Below, in pieces: positions 20,082-28,920 of a stretch of 64,000 nt of DNA (position 1 is its first letter; the number at the start of each line of letters is the position of its first letter). The position numbers were made by a program, and so were the translations under genes. The notes under the pieces were generated by a model. It did not search any database. It had not been told where the DNA came from and was given only the letters and a program-made list of their open reading frames with translations. The stretch is from Brevundimonas sp. Leaf363 (GTDB taxonomy: Bacteria; Pseudomonadota; Alphaproteobacteria; Caulobacterales; Caulobacteraceae). The DNA is taken from contig NZ_LMPZ01000002.1 of the NCBI RefSeq assembly GCF_001424025.1, positions 480,714-544,713 on the forward strand, given 5' to 3'.

Positions 20082-20861
20082 CTACTCCTTGGGCGCCCAG
20101 TGACTGGCGGCATGGGCGGTCTCGATCGCGGCGACCAGCTCGGCCCTGGCGTCGAGGTCACGCAGTTCGGCGGGGGTCAGGGTGGCGGTCTCGGCGCAGG
20201 CCTGAATTACGTGCGGGAAGTCGGGCGCGACGCTGACGCCGCCGCTCTCGGCGTCGGCCCAGATGCTGAACGACTGTTCCGCCAGGCTGTCTGGCGCGTA
20301 CACGTCCTGGCATTCGGCGTTCGCGTCAGGATCGGACAGCTTCTTGCGGCTGTACCAGGCGCCCAGCGCCGCGGATGCGACGGTCGGCACATAGTCGGCG
20401 GGTGCTTCGTCGAAGGTATTGAGCGTCAGGGACAGGCCGGGGATGGCGGCGGCCCAGTCGATGCGGCCGCCGTCGGCCAGGTCATAGGTGATGGCGCTCT
20501 GGCTGGTCGACGGATAGGGACCGCCGCAATAGGTCTCCAGATGCTCGCGCAAGGTGATGTAGGCCGGGCCGGTCATCGGCTGGCTGATGGTGCGGGTCCA
20601 TCCGCCGCCGGGGCCGCCCTCGGCGTCGGCGGTACACCCGGCCGCGTTCTGAAGCGCGGCGGCGTCCATGCGGTCCAACTCGGCGTTGATGCGCCCGGTC
20701 GCCGCATCGTCGCCGCTCAGTCGGGGCAGCGCCTCGATCTCGGCCGAGAGCCGCGGCTTGGCGACGAGTTCGACTGCGGGGCCGGCGGGATCCTGAGCGG
20801 TCGCCTGACCGCAGGCGGCGAGAAGCAGGGCGATGAGTGCGGGGGCGATGAGGCGGGTCAT
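20082..20861 (-). CDS. Putative lipoprotein, unknown function
   Basis: The 259-residue product has a signal sequence with a lipobox (ALLLAACG), so it is likely anchored in the envelope. A mid-protein stretch ([18 protein letters not shown] and the following GGRIDW) weakly resembles the DUF3298/RsiV-type fold, in which a Gly-Gly/Pro segment is followed by an NYDL-like strand. This is a recollection of pattern only. Cysteines in AAGCTAD, ETYCGG, AECQD and QACAET could form disulfides. It lies 78 bases after tkt and 4 bases before purT on the same strand, which suggests co-transcription but not a purine role. Confidence 0.72.
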   Translation of the reverse strand: MTRLIAPALIALLLAACGQATAQDPAGPAVELVAKPRLSAEIEALPRLSGDDAATGRINAELDRMDAAALQNAAGCTADAEGGPGGGWTRTISQPMTGPAYITLREHLETYCGGPYPSTSQSAITYDLADGGRIDWAAAIPGLSLTLNTFDEAPADYVPTVASAALGAWYSRKKLSDPDANAECQDVYAPDSLAEQSFSIWADAESGGVSVAPDFPHVIQACAETATLTPAELRDLDARAELVAAIETAHAASHWAPKE

Positions 20862-20939
20862 GCGGTCCGTTCTAGCGCAATCCAGCCACGCCGTCCGCTG
20901 TTCGGCGCGGCCGGTCTGCGCAGGGGTCGTGAGAGGCGG

Positions 20940-22928
20940 CTACAGCCGCGCCTTCACTTCATCCAGGATGGCGTCGGCGGTGATGCCGAACTTCTCGTAG
21001 AGGACTTCAGCCGGGGCCGAGGCGCCGAAGCCGGTCATGCCGATGAAGGCGCCGTCCTCGCCGATGAAGCGTTCCCAGCCCTGCTTGATCGCGGCCTCGA
21101 CGGCGACGCGGACCGTGCCGCGGCCGATGACCGAGGCCTGGTAGGCGGGCGACTGGCGTTCGAACAGTTCGAAGCAGGGGACCGACACGACCCGCGTCGG
21201 AATACCTTGTGCCTCCAGCGTCTCGGCGGCCGACAGGGCCAGGGCCAGTTCGGTGCCGGTGCCGAACAGGGTGACGCGGGCGTCGCCCGACGCGGCCTTC
21301 AGCTCATAGGCGCCCTTGGCCGACAGGTTCTCGGTCGAGGCGGTGGTGCGGACCGCCGGGGTCTTCTGGCGCGACAGGGCCAGGGCCGAAGGGCTGGTCT
21401 TCGCATCCAGCGCCGCCTGCCAGCACTCCATCGCCTCGATCGTGTCGGCCGGGCGGAAGACCAGCAGGTTGGGGATGGAGCGCAGGCTGGCCAGATGCTC
21501 GACTGGCTGGTGCGTCGGGCCGTCCTCGCCCAGGCCGATCGAGTCGTGCGTCAGCACGTGGATGGCCCGCACGCCCATGAGGGCGCCCAGGCGGATGGCC
21601 GGGCGGCTGTAGTCGGCGAAGACCATGAAGGTGCCGCCGTAGGGGATGACGCCGCCGTGCAGGGCCAGGCCGTTCATGGCGGCGGCCATGCCGAACTCGC
21701 GGATGCCGTAGTTGATGTAGCGGCCCTCATAGGTGGGCGCATCATAGATGGGCGTGCCGGCCACGAAGGTGTTGTTCGAACCGGTCAGGTCGGCCGAGCC
21801 GCCGATCATCTCGGGGATGGCGGGGAACAGAACGTCCAGCGCGGCGCCGGATGACTGGCGCGTGGCCTGGGCCGGCTTGGCCTCGACCAGTTCGGCGATC
21901 TTGGCGTCCAGCGCCTTGTAGGCCTCGGCAGGCAGGTCGCCGGCCATGGCGCGGGTGAAATCGGCGCCCTGTTTGGACGCGGCCAGACGCGCCTCCCATG
22001 CCTTGCGGTCTTTCGCGCCACGCTTGCCGACCTTGGCCCAGGCCTTCTCTATGGGCGCAGGCAGGTCGAAGGGTTCGTGCGTCCACGACAGGCCCAGACG
22101 CGTCGCGGCGACCTCTGCGGCGCCCAGGGCCGCGCCATGGGTCTTGTGGCTGCCTTCCATGGTGGCGGCGCCGCGACCGATCTTGGTCTTGCAGGCGATC
22201 AGCGTGGGCTTGTCCTGCTTCACCGCCCACTTCATGGCGGCGCGGATGGCGTGCATGTCGTGGCCGTCGATGGCCTTTACGGCCCAGCCGGCCGCCTTGA
22301 AGCGCGCCTTCTGGTCCGTGGCGTCGGACAGGCTGACCTTGCCGTCGATGGTGATCTCGTTGTCGTCCCACAGGACGGTCAGCTTGCTGAGCTTGTAGCG
22401 GCCGGCCAGGGCGATGGCCTCCTGGCTGACGCCTTCCATCAGGCAGCCGTCACCGGCGACGACCCAGGTGCGGTGATCGACCAGATCATCGCCGAAGCGG
22501 GCGGCCAGGTGACGCTCGGCCATCGCAAAGCCGATCGAGGTGGCGAGGCCCTGACCCAGCGGGCCGGTGGTCATCTCGACGCCTGGCATGTGGCCGTACT
22601 CGGGGTGGCCGGCGGTCTTGGAGCCCCACTGACGGAAGTTCGACAGCTCTTCCTTGGTCGCGGCCTTGTAGCCGGTCAGGTGCAGCAGGGCGTAGATCAG
22701 CATCGAGCCGTGGCCGGCGGACAGGATGAAGCGGTCGCGGTCGGCCCAGTCGGGGCGCGACGCGTCGAACTTCAGGAAACGACTGAACAGGACGGTGGCG
22801 ACATCGGCCATGCCCATCGGCATGCCGGGGTGGCCGCTGCGGGCCTTCTCCACACCGTCCATGGCCAGGACGCGGATGGCGTCGGCCATCTGTTTCGGGG
22901 TGGCCTTGGCGTCGGCGGCATCGGTCAC
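20940..22928 (-). CDS. tkt: Transketolase
   Basis: Transketolase moves two-carbon units between sugar phosphates in the non-oxidative pentose phosphate pathway, using thiamine diphosphate. The 662-residue length is typical. Landmarks are [31 protein letters not shown], the ThDP/metal motif [36 protein letters not shown], the [21 protein letters not shown] block with the catalytic Glu, and [20 protein letters not shown]. It is divergent from zauP across a 101-base region. It supplies ribose-5-phosphate precursors for the purine genes found nearby, though a regulatory link is not visible. Confidence 0.97.
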   Translation of the reverse strand: MTDAADAKATPKQMADAIRVLAMDGVEKARSGHPGMPMGMADVATVLFSRFLKFDASRPDWADRDRFILSAGHGSMLIYALLHLTGYKAATKEELSNFRQWGSKTAGHPEYGHMPGVEMTTGPLGQGLATSIGFAMAERHLAARFGDDLVDHRTWVVAGDGCLMEGVSQEAIALAGRYKLSKLTVLWDDNEITIDGKVSLSDATDQKARFKAAGWAVKAIDGHDMHAIRAAMKWAVKQDKPTLIACKTKIGRGAATMEGSHKTHGAALGAAEVAATRLGLSWTHEPFDLPAPIEKAWAKVGKRGAKDRKAWEARLAASKQGADFTRAMAGDLPAEAYKALDAKIAELVEAKPAQATRQSSGAALDVLFPAIPEMIGGSADLTGSNNTFVAGTPIYDAPTYEGRYINYGIREFGMAAAMNGLALHGGVIPYGGTFMVFADYSRPAIRLGALMGVRAIHVLTHDSIGLGEDGPTHQPVEHLASLRSIPNLLVFRPADTIEAMECWQAALDAKTSPSALALSRQKTPAVRTTASTENLSAKGAYELKAASGDARVTLFGTGTELALALSAAETLEAQGIPTRVVSVPCFELFERQSPAYQASVIGRGTVRVAVEAAIKQGWERFIGEDGAFIGMTGFGASAPAEVLYEKFGITADAILDEVKARL

Positions 22929-23029
22929 GGGCGGTCTCGTCGAAATGCGGGATGGGTCGAAAATCGGGAAGGCGCCGCTTTACCCCGGCGGCCGGGCGCG
23001 TTCTATACGGATTCTGGAGGTTGCGACCC

Positions 23030-23308
23030 ATGTCCGACGCGACGACCGCCGCGCGACAGCGCGTGGACAAGGCCCTGGCCGCTGTAGAGCGCAAGATGCT
23101 GGAGCTGAAAGCCCGTCCGGCCGACGCCCCGCGCCTGGCCGACGACGACCTGTTCGCCTCCGTGCCCTCCGGCGCGGGCGACACCGTACGCGTGGCCGAA
23201 CTGGAGCGCGCAGCGCGCGAGGCGGCCGGGGCGCTGGCCGAGGCGTCGCGCGTCATCGACGGCCTGATCTCCGATGCCGACCGCCCTGTTCAAGAAACGG
23301 AGGCCTGA
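23030..23308 (+). CDS. zauP: Coiled-coil ZapA-partner protein (ZauP-like)
   Basis: The 92-residue protein is short, charged and Ala/Glu/Arg-rich. Helical stretches (RQRVDKALAAVERKMLELKAR and ELERAAREAAGALAEASRVIDGL) are suited to coiled coils. Its stop codon overlaps the zapA start by one base. In Caulobacter the gene directly upstream of zapA encodes ZauP, a coiled-coil partner of ZapA that helps focus the Z-ring. The call rests on position, size and coiled-coil character rather than strong motif identity. The promoter region shared with tkt holds TATACG and a GANTC site (GATTC at 23010-23014). Confidence 0.75.
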   Translation: MSDATTAARQRVDKALAAVERKMLELKARPADAPRLADDDLFASVPSGAGDTVRVAELERAAREAAGALAEASRVIDGLISDADRPVQETEA

Positions 23309-23637
23309 TGGCCACGGTGACGGTCGAGATCAACGGTCGGCCCTACGCCGTCGGCTGCGCCGACGGCCAGGAAGAGCGCGTCCGCATCCTGGCCAAGCAG
23401 TTCGACGTACAGGTGCGCCAAGTCGCGTCCGAAGTCGGGCAGGTCGGCGACATCCGCCTGTTCCTAATGAGCGCGCTGCTCCTGGCCGACGAACTGCACG
23501 AGGCGCGGCTGCAGGCGGGAGGACGCGCGGCGCCCGCCGCCGCCCCAGCGGCCCCGGCCAGCCCCAGCAACGACGGCGTGGCGGAGGCCCTGAACGCCGT
23601 CGCCGCCCGCCTGGAGAAGCTGGCTCAGTCGATCTGA
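23308..23637 (+). CDS. zapA: Cell division protein ZapA
   Basis: ZapA binds FtsZ and bundles or aligns its filaments. The 109-residue protein has the family start MATVTVEINGRPYAVGC followed by GQEERVRILAKQFD, then VGDIRLFLMSALLLADEL, and an Ala/Pro linker leading to a C-terminal coiled coil (ALNAVAARLEKLAQSI). The start at 23308 overlaps the zauP stop and has GGAGG five bases upstream. In most relatives the 6S RNA gene and 5-formyl-THF cyclo-ligase follow directly; here an RTX gene on the other strand comes between, ending three bases away. Confidence 0.95.
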   Translation: MATVTVEINGRPYAVGCADGQEERVRILAKQFDVQVRQVASEVGQVGDIRLFLMSALLLADELHEARLQAGGRAAPAAAPAAPASPSNDGVAEALNAVAARLEKLAQSI

Positions 23638-23640
23638 AGT

Positions 23641-25050
23641 TCAGCCGCCCCCGAACAGGAAGCGGTCGAAGCTCTCATGCTCGCCGTTCAGCCGCACCAG
23701 CATGTCGGCCACGCCATCGCCGTTCACATCCACGGTCAGCGAGGTGATGTCGGTCGAGGCGTCGTAGCTTAGCACCAGTTCTCCGGCGTGGCCGCTGAAG
23801 CTGTCCACGATGGTGAAGCCCTGCACCCCCGCCGTGTTCACATCGCCGTCGATCTGGCGAAAATCGATCTTGTCCGAGTTATCGTTCAGGTCGGTGATGC
23901 GGTCGGAGTCTCCCAGCGTGGAGTCCGAGATCGAGGTGAACACAAAGGTGTCGGACGAGGCCTTCCCCGTCATGACGTCAGCCCCACGACCGCCGGTAAT
24001 CACGTTCCGCCCCGCGTTACCGTAGATCGCGTTGGCCTTGGAGTTGCCGGTGGCGTTGATCCAATCGTCGCCCGTCAGCGTCAGAGCTTCAAGGTTGGCG
24101 CCCAGCGTCCAGCTGATCGAGCTGTACACCCAGTCACGACCCGATGACGAGGCCTCGGTCACGAGATCGCCGACGTTATAGACGTAATATCGGTCATCTC
24201 CCATGCCGCCAAACATGGTGTCGGCACCCAGCTCTCCGCGGAGGAAGTCATCCCCGTTTCCGCCATTCAGAGTGTCAGACCCCGCCCCCCCTCTGAGGGA
24301 GTCATTCCCGTCTGCACCACTCAGGATGTTGTCACCCGCGTTTCCGGTGATTTTGTTGGCAAGCCGATTGCCTGTACCCGCAAAGTTGCCAGAGCCGTCG
24401 AGGATCAAGTTCTCGATGCTGTCTCCCAAGGTGAAGCTGAGGCTTGAGTTAACAGTGTCGCTTCCCTCGCCATCCGCTTCTACCACTCGATCATTTAAGT
24501 CATCGATCCAGTATGTATCATTGCCCGAGCCTCCACTCATGTAGTCAGCGCCTGACCCGCCGTTGATCACGTCGTTGCCGGCTCCACCGTGGAGATTGTC
24601 GCCCCCAGCGCCTCCAAGCAAGGTGTCATTCCCAGCTAGGCCGACAAGCGTATTTCTACCATCGCCCCCGCGAAGCAGATCATTCCCGGATGTTCCAGAG
24701 CGGTCATTGTCAATAATAGGGACTGACACAATCGACGTTGTTGAACCATCTGAGAAATTAAGGCCTGTCACGTTGATGGCGACTGTGAATACGCCAGGAA
24801 AATCAATCTCCCAGTTATCTTGGATATAGATGGTGCCAAGCTCGATCACGTAATCCTGCGGAGGGCTGAATACACCGGCTATCGACAATGTTCCGCCGCT
24901 ATAAAAGTCATCAATTCGCCCGTCAGGACGCCCGTACATTGCCGAGGATATAGTCGCGCTCAAGAATGAGACGTTGTGAATGGTAGCGGTGATGAAGGCA
25001 TACCCACCTTCCGCCACGCTCGAAGGCGCGTTGATCGTTATCTCTGGCAT
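23641..25050 (-). CDS. RTX calcium-binding repeat protein with Calx-beta-like N-terminus
   Basis: The 469-residue protein has an N-terminal beta-sandwich-like part (1-116) that begins SSVAEGGYAFITATI and ends PIIDND, in the style of Calx-beta domains. Two blocks of GGxGxDxLx nonapeptides follow (from about 120 and about 245), for example GNDTLLGGAGGDNLHGG. The C-terminal part (about 380-469) resembles the serralysin-type secretion end. No Sec signal or protease motif is present, so type I secretion is expected, but no transporter genes are nearby. Base composition is clearly lower in GC than its surroundings (24721-24780 has 28 G+C of 60). GAGG precedes the ATG at 25050. Confidence 0.88.
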   Translation of the reverse strand: MPEITINAPSSVAEGGYAFITATIHNVSFLSATISSAMYGRPDGRIDDFYSGGTLSIAGVFSPPQDYVIELGTIYIQDNWEIDFPGVFTVAINVTGLNFSDGSTTSIVSVPIIDNDRSGTSGNDLLRGGDGRNTLVGLAGNDTLLGGAGGDNLHGGAGNDVINGGSGADYMSGGSGNDTYWIDDLNDRVVEADGEGSDTVNSSLSFTLGDSIENLILDGSGNFAGTGNRLANKITGNAGDNILSGADGNDSLRGGAGSDTLNGGNGDDFLRGELGADTMFGGMGDDRYYVYNVGDLVTEASSSGRDWVYSSISWTLGANLEALTLTGDDWINATGNSKANAIYGNAGRNVITGGRGADVMTGKASSDTFVFTSISDSTLGDSDRITDLNDNSDKIDFRQIDGDVNTAGVQGFTIVDSFSGHAGELVLSYDASTDITSLTVDVNGDGVADMLVRLNGEHESFDRFLFGGG

Positions 25051-25253
25051 GCTCCGCCTCCCCCAAAGCTCCACCCTAGCTAGAAAATTGCAGATTTCAA
25101 CAGCAATCGTTTTTGGCTGCGTCGCCAGTTCATATTGAAAAGAAAGCGTGATTTTGATCCATGGGAGCGAAGAAAATCAGCGTCCGATTGTATCGCATGT
25201 AGGTAGCGGCTGTCTGCTGACCGATTTGTAGCTTGCAGCGGTGAACGGGGTGC

Positions 25254-25282
25254 TTGTCGCTCGAACTCCGCAAGCCTATCTT
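25254..25282 (+). promoter_or_regulatory. Candidate sigma-70-type promoter of the 6S RNA gene
   Basis: TTGTCG (25254-25259) and TATCTT (25277-25282) are separated by exactly 17 bases. A start about six to seven bases further would fall at 25288-25289, where the closing stem of the proposed 6S RNA begins. The rest of the gap from the RTX start (25051-25253) is AT-richer and contains no convincing gene; it presumably holds the RTX promoter. Confidence 0.5.
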
Positions 25283-25287
25283 GCCTC

Positions 25288-25470
25288 TTGGCGGGTCTTG
25301 CTGCGGCTCTCGTCGAGGGCAACATATCCTCGCGGCCTTAATTCACTCGAAGGGAGCTGTCCCTGTCTGGGCTCGAGGGCCCGGGTATATGGCGCCCACC
25401 TGGTTATCCAGGCTCGAGAGGATCAAACCGACTCTCACGGCTCTCGCGGCGCCGCCAACCCTTTCTTTTT
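25288..25470 (+). ncRNA. ssrS: Probable 6S RNA (ssrS)
   Basis: 6S RNA mimics an open promoter and binds the housekeeping RNA polymerase. Support: (1) position directly before 5-formyl-THF cyclo-ligase and near zapA, the usual place in proteobacteria; (2) a closing stem TTGGCGG (25288-25294) with CCGCCAA (25452-25458), giving about 171 bases; (3) an inner stem ATCCTC (25326-25331) with GAGGAT (25418-25423), leaving large single-stranded regions on both sides as in the 6S bubble; (4) a CCTGG-TTAT-CCAGG hairpin near the apical part; (5) a T-rich run (25461-25470) just after the closing stem. Exact ends are estimated. Confidence 0.75.
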
Positions 25471-25568
25471 TGAAGACGCTATCGCGACCCGCGCGCCGGG
25501 TCGCTGCTTGAGCGTTGCGCGGCCTGGGACGGCCGCGCGCCTGCCGGGCGGATGCGCTAGGGTGGGGT

Positions 25569-26123
25569 GTGGCGACTTCTTCAGACAAATCTGAACTTCG
25601 GCGGGCGGCGCGTGCTTTGCGGCGGCGGCTGGCGGAGGCTGATCCACAGGCGGCAATGCGGGCGGCGGAGCATGCCCATGCGCTGCCGGATGGGGCCGTG
25701 GCGGCGCTGTATCGGGCGGCGGGGAGCGAGCTGGATACGGAGGCGCTGGCGCTGGCCTTGGTGGCGGGCGGGCGGCGGTTGTGTCTTCCGGTGGTGGTGC
25801 AGCGGGATGCGCCGCTGGTTTTCCGGACCTGGGCGCCGGGGGAGGCGCTGGCGCTCGACCTGGCGGGGTGCGCCGCGCCGCTGTTGGGGGCGACGGAGGT
25901 TTCGCCCGACCTGATCGTGACGCCGCTCCTGGCCTTCGACGCGTTTGGCGGGCGACTGGGGCAGGGCGGCGGTTATTACGACCGGACCTTTGCGGAGCGG
26001 CCGGCGGCTCTGCGGGTCGGGTTCGCCTATGCGGGGCAGGAGGTCGAGCGGCTGGTGCTGGAGCCGCATGACGCGCGGCTGCATGGCGTTCTGACCGAGA
26101 GGGGCTATAGGGCCTTCCCATGA
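25569..26123 (+). CDS. 5-formyltetrahydrofolate cyclo-ligase
   Basis: The enzyme converts 5-formyl-THF to 5,10-methenyl-THF using ATP. The 184-residue protein has the basic start KSELRRAARALRRRL and the conserved FDAFGGRLGQGGGYYDRTF segment for phosphate and folate binding. The GTG at 25569 is chosen because the stretch upstream lies in a GC-rich non-coding part and the family starts here. In many bacteria this gene follows the 6S RNA, as here. The next gene starts 10 bases after its stop, so they probably share a transcript. Confidence 0.92.
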   Translation: MATSSDKSELRRAARALRRRLAEADPQAAMRAAEHAHALPDGAVAALYRAAGSELDTEALALALVAGGRRLCLPVVVQRDAPLVFRTWAPGEALALDLAGCAAPLLGATEVSPDLIVTPLLAFDAFGGRLGQGGGYYDRTFAERPAALRVGFAYAGQEVERLVLEPHDARLHGVLTERGYRAFP

Positions 26124-26133
26124 GACTTCCCCA

Positions 26134-26958
26134 ATGAGACTGGCGTTTTTCGGCGACGTGATCGGCAAGTCTGGCCGCGACGGGATCAGTGATCACCTGC
26201 CCGGGCTGAAGCGCGAGCTGAAGCTCGATTTCGTGGTGGTGAACGCCGAGAACGCGGCGGGCGGGTTCGGTATCACCGAGCATACGGCCAATGAGCTGTT
26301 CATGGCGGGGGCCGACTGCCTGACTCTGGGCAACCACTCGTGGGATCAGCGCGAGGCCCTGACCTACATCGTCCGCGAGCCGCGGCTGCTGCGGCCGCTG
26401 AACTATCCGCGCCTGATGGATGCGCCGGGGGCGGGGGCGAACCTGTTCCAGCTGCAGGACGGGCGGATGGTGCTGGTGATGAACGCGCTGGGCCGCATCC
26501 ACATGGACGCCGTCGACGACCCGTTCGGGGCGGTCGAGAAGGAACTGGCGGCCTGTCCGCTGGGCGTCGCGGCGGACGCCATCATCGTCGACATGCACTG
26601 CGAGGCGACCAGCGAGAAGATGGCCATGGGCCACTTCTGCGATGGGCGGGCCAGCCTGGTGGTGGGGACGCACACCCACGTGCCGACCGCCGACGCTCAG
26701 ATCCTGCCGGGCGGCACGGCCTATCAGACCGACGCGGGCGGGTGCTGCGATTATGACTCGGTCATAGGCAACGAGAAGGAGGAGCCGCTGCGGCGGTTCA
26801 CGACGCGCATCTCGGGCGGGCGGTATTCGCCGGCGTCGGGGGCAGCGACGATCTGCGGCGTCTTCGTCGAGACGGACGACCGAACGGGGCTGGCCAAGCG
26901 GATCGAGCCGATCCGCGTCGGCGGTCGGCTGAGCCAGGCTGTGCCGGTGGTGGCGTAG
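26134..26958 (+). CDS. YmdB-family metallophosphoesterase
   Basis: The 274-residue protein matches the YmdB/TIGR00282 family of binuclear metal phosphodiesterases, whose Bacillus member hydrolyses 2',3'-cyclic nucleotides. Metal-ligand motifs are visible: FFGDVIGKSGRDG (Asp), VVNAENAAGGFG (Asn, Glu), LGNHSWD (Asn, His), VDMHCEATSEK (His), and VGTHTHVPTADAQ (two His). The segment TDAGGCCDYDSVIG corresponds to a block that usually reads more like TDxGMCGDYDSVIG, so two positions look altered. It overlaps the next gene by one base. Its cellular role in alphaproteobacteria is not established. Confidence 0.87.
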   Translation: MRLAFFGDVIGKSGRDGISDHLPGLKRELKLDFVVVNAENAAGGFGITEHTANELFMAGADCLTLGNHSWDQREALTYIVREPRLLRPLNYPRLMDAPGAGANLFQLQDGRMVLVMNALGRIHMDAVDDPFGAVEKELAACPLGVAADAIIVDMHCEATSEKMAMGHFCDGRASLVVGTHTHVPTADAQILPGGTAYQTDAGGCCDYDSVIGNEKEEPLRRFTTRISGGRYSPASGAATICGVFVETDDRTGLAKRIEPIRVGGRLSQAVPVVA

Positions 26959-27989
26959 TGCGCGGCTGGCTGGCGGCGCTGGCCCTGCTGACGGCGACGC
27001 CTGCCGTGGCCGAGAACCCCGTCATACCGGGATGGTATGCGGACCCCGAAATTCGCATCTTCGACGGCCAGTACTGGATCTATCCGACGATGTCGGCGCC
27101 GACGGCCGAGACGGTTCTGGACACCGACTTCACGCCTGAACAGGCGGCGATGCGGACCAATCCGGAGATCTGGGCGCCGTTTCTGAAGCAGACCTTCATG
27201 GACGCCTTCTCCTCGCCCGATCTGGTGCACTGGACGAAGCATGACCGGGTGCTGAGCGTCGAGAACGTCAGCTGGGCCGCCTATGCGGTCTGGGCGCCGT
27301 CGGCGATCGAGCGGAACGGGCGCTACTACCTGTTCTTCGGGGCCAACGACATCAAGACAGACCAGCAGCCGGGCGGCATCGGCCTGGCGGTGGCCGACCG
27401 GCCGGAGGGTCCGTTCAGGGACGCCCTTGGCCATCCGCTGATCGGGGCGATCCACAACGGCGCCCAGCCCATCGACCAGATGGTCTTTGTGGACGACGAC
27501 GGCCGGACCTATCTGTTCTACGGCGGCTGGGGTCACTGCAATGTGGTGCGGTTGTCCGACGACCTGACGCAGGTCGTCCCCTTCGACGACGGCGAGACCT
27601 TCAAGGAGATCACGCCGGAGGGATACGTCGAGGGCGCCTTCATGCTGAAGCGGCGGGGCCTCTATTACCTGATGTGGTCGGAGGGCGACTGGACGACGTC
27701 GGAGTACCGCGTCGCCTATGCGGTGAGCGCCTCGCCGTTCGGTCCGTTCAAGCGTGAAGGGCTGATCCTGCAACAGGACGAGACCATTGCGCGCGGCGCC
27801 GGCCACCATTCGGTCGTCAACATACCCGGCACGGACGACTGGGTCATCGCTTACCACCGTCGCCCGCTGGACGAGACGGACGGCAACCACCGCGAGGTCG
27901 CGCTGGACCGACTGGTGTTCCGCGAGGACGGCCACATCGAGCCGGTGTTGATGACGAACGAGGGCGTGACGGCGCGGCCGCTGGACTGA
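26958..27989 (+). CDS. Exported glycoside hydrolase family 43 protein
   Basis: The 343-residue protein begins with a Sec signal (GWLAALALLTATPAVA) and then shows the five-bladed GH43 layout: general base Asp in WYADPEIRIFDGQYW, VWAPSAIERNGRYYLFFGA, the pKa-modulating Asp in QPIDQMVFVDDDGRTYLFYGG, and the acid Glu in YVEGAFMLKRRGLYYLMWSEG. The family acts on arabinose- or xylose-containing glycans; the substrate cannot be set from sequence. The GTG start shares one base with the upstream stop codon, so translation is probably coupled to the phosphoesterase gene, an unusual partner. Confidence 0.9.
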   Translation: MRGWLAALALLTATPAVAENPVIPGWYADPEIRIFDGQYWIYPTMSAPTAETVLDTDFTPEQAAMRTNPEIWAPFLKQTFMDAFSSPDLVHWTKHDRVLSVENVSWAAYAVWAPSAIERNGRYYLFFGANDIKTDQQPGGIGLAVADRPEGPFRDALGHPLIGAIHNGAQPIDQMVFVDDDGRTYLFYGGWGHCNVVRLSDDLTQVVPFDDGETFKEITPEGYVEGAFMLKRRGLYYLMWSEGDWTTSEYRVAYAVSASPFGPFKREGLILQQDETIARGAGHHSVVNIPGTDDWVIAYHRRPLDETDGNHREVALDRLVFREDGHIEPVLMTNEGVTARPLD

Positions 27990-28077
27990 TCGGTCGCCTG
28001 TCCGAAACTTAATGCGGCGAGGGGCATCCGGAAGCGTGCGGCGCAGGCTCTAACAGGCGAAAGCCACTGGAGCCGTC

Positions 28078-28920
28078 ATGCTGAAAGCCCTCGTCCTTGC
28101 CGCCGCCGTCGCGTTCGGCGCATCCGCTGTCCACGCCCAAACTCAGGCCCCGGCGCCGGAGCCGATCCAGGTGATGGTGGTCGGCGCCTTCCACTTCGAC
28201 AATCCGGGCATGGATCTGGCCAATGCCCAGATCGACCCGGTGACGACGCCGGCGAAGCAGGCCGAGCTGGCGCAGGTGGCCGAGGACCTAGCGCGGTTCC
28301 GGCCGACGGCGGTGGCGGTGGAGCGGATCGCGACGGACACCGCGACTCTGGCCGATCAGCGCTGGCCCGAGTTCACGGCCGCGACCCTGACCAGCAATTC
28401 GGATGAGCGGGTGCAGATCGGCTATCGGCTGGCGGCGCTGACGGGCGTGAGCCGCGTCTACGCCATCGACGAACAGCCGGACGAGGGCGAGCACGATTAC
28501 TTCCCGTTCGACAAGGTCGCCGCCTGGGCAGCCGCGCATGGTCGCGAGGCCGAGTTGAACGCCCTGATCGCCGAGCCCGGGCGGCTGAGCGCCGAGATGG
28601 AGGCCAACCAGCGCATCCACACCCTGGGCTGGATGCTGCGCGACATGAACCGGCGCGATCATCCGATGCACGGCGCCATCGACTTCTATTATCGGCTGCT
28701 GAGCTATGGCGATGCGGTGGAGCAGCCGGGCGCCGAACTGAACGCCGGCTGGTATGAGCGCAACGCCAAGATCTTCGCCAAGCTGATGCTGACGGCCAAG
28801 CCGGGCGACCGGATCGTGGTCGTCTACGGCGCGGGGCACCTGTACTGGCTGCGTCACTTCATCGAGAGCACGCCGGGGTTCGAGCTGGTCGAGGCGAACG
28901 ACTATCTGACCGGGCGCTGA
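28078..28920 (+). CDS. Exported DUF5694 protein (TraB/Tiki-like)
   Basis: The 280-residue product has a cleavable signal (LAAAVAFGASAVHAQ). It continues with VMVVGAFHFDNPGMDLAN, an FRPTAVAVER segment, ERVQIGYRLAALTG, and VVVYGAGHLYWLRHFIE near the end. These are the GxxH, ER and GxGH motifs of the TraB/Tiki/EreA-like superfamily, and the arrangement fits DUF5694. Members are thought to be periplasmic or secreted metal-dependent hydrolases, but no substrate is known. It stands alone on this strand and its end overlaps the convergent MBL gene by 19 bases. Confidence 0.82.
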   Translation: MLKALVLAAAVAFGASAVHAQTQAPAPEPIQVMVVGAFHFDNPGMDLANAQIDPVTTPAKQAELAQVAEDLARFRPTAVAVERIATDTATLADQRWPEFTAATLTSNSDERVQIGYRLAALTGVSRVYAIDEQPDEGEHDYFPFDKVAAWAAAHGREAELNALIAEPGRLSAEMEANQRIHTLGWMLRDMNRRDHPMHGAIDFYYRLLSYGDAVEQPGAELNAGWYERNAKIFAKLMLTAKPGDRIVVVYGAGHLYWLRHFIESTPGFELVEANDYLTGR

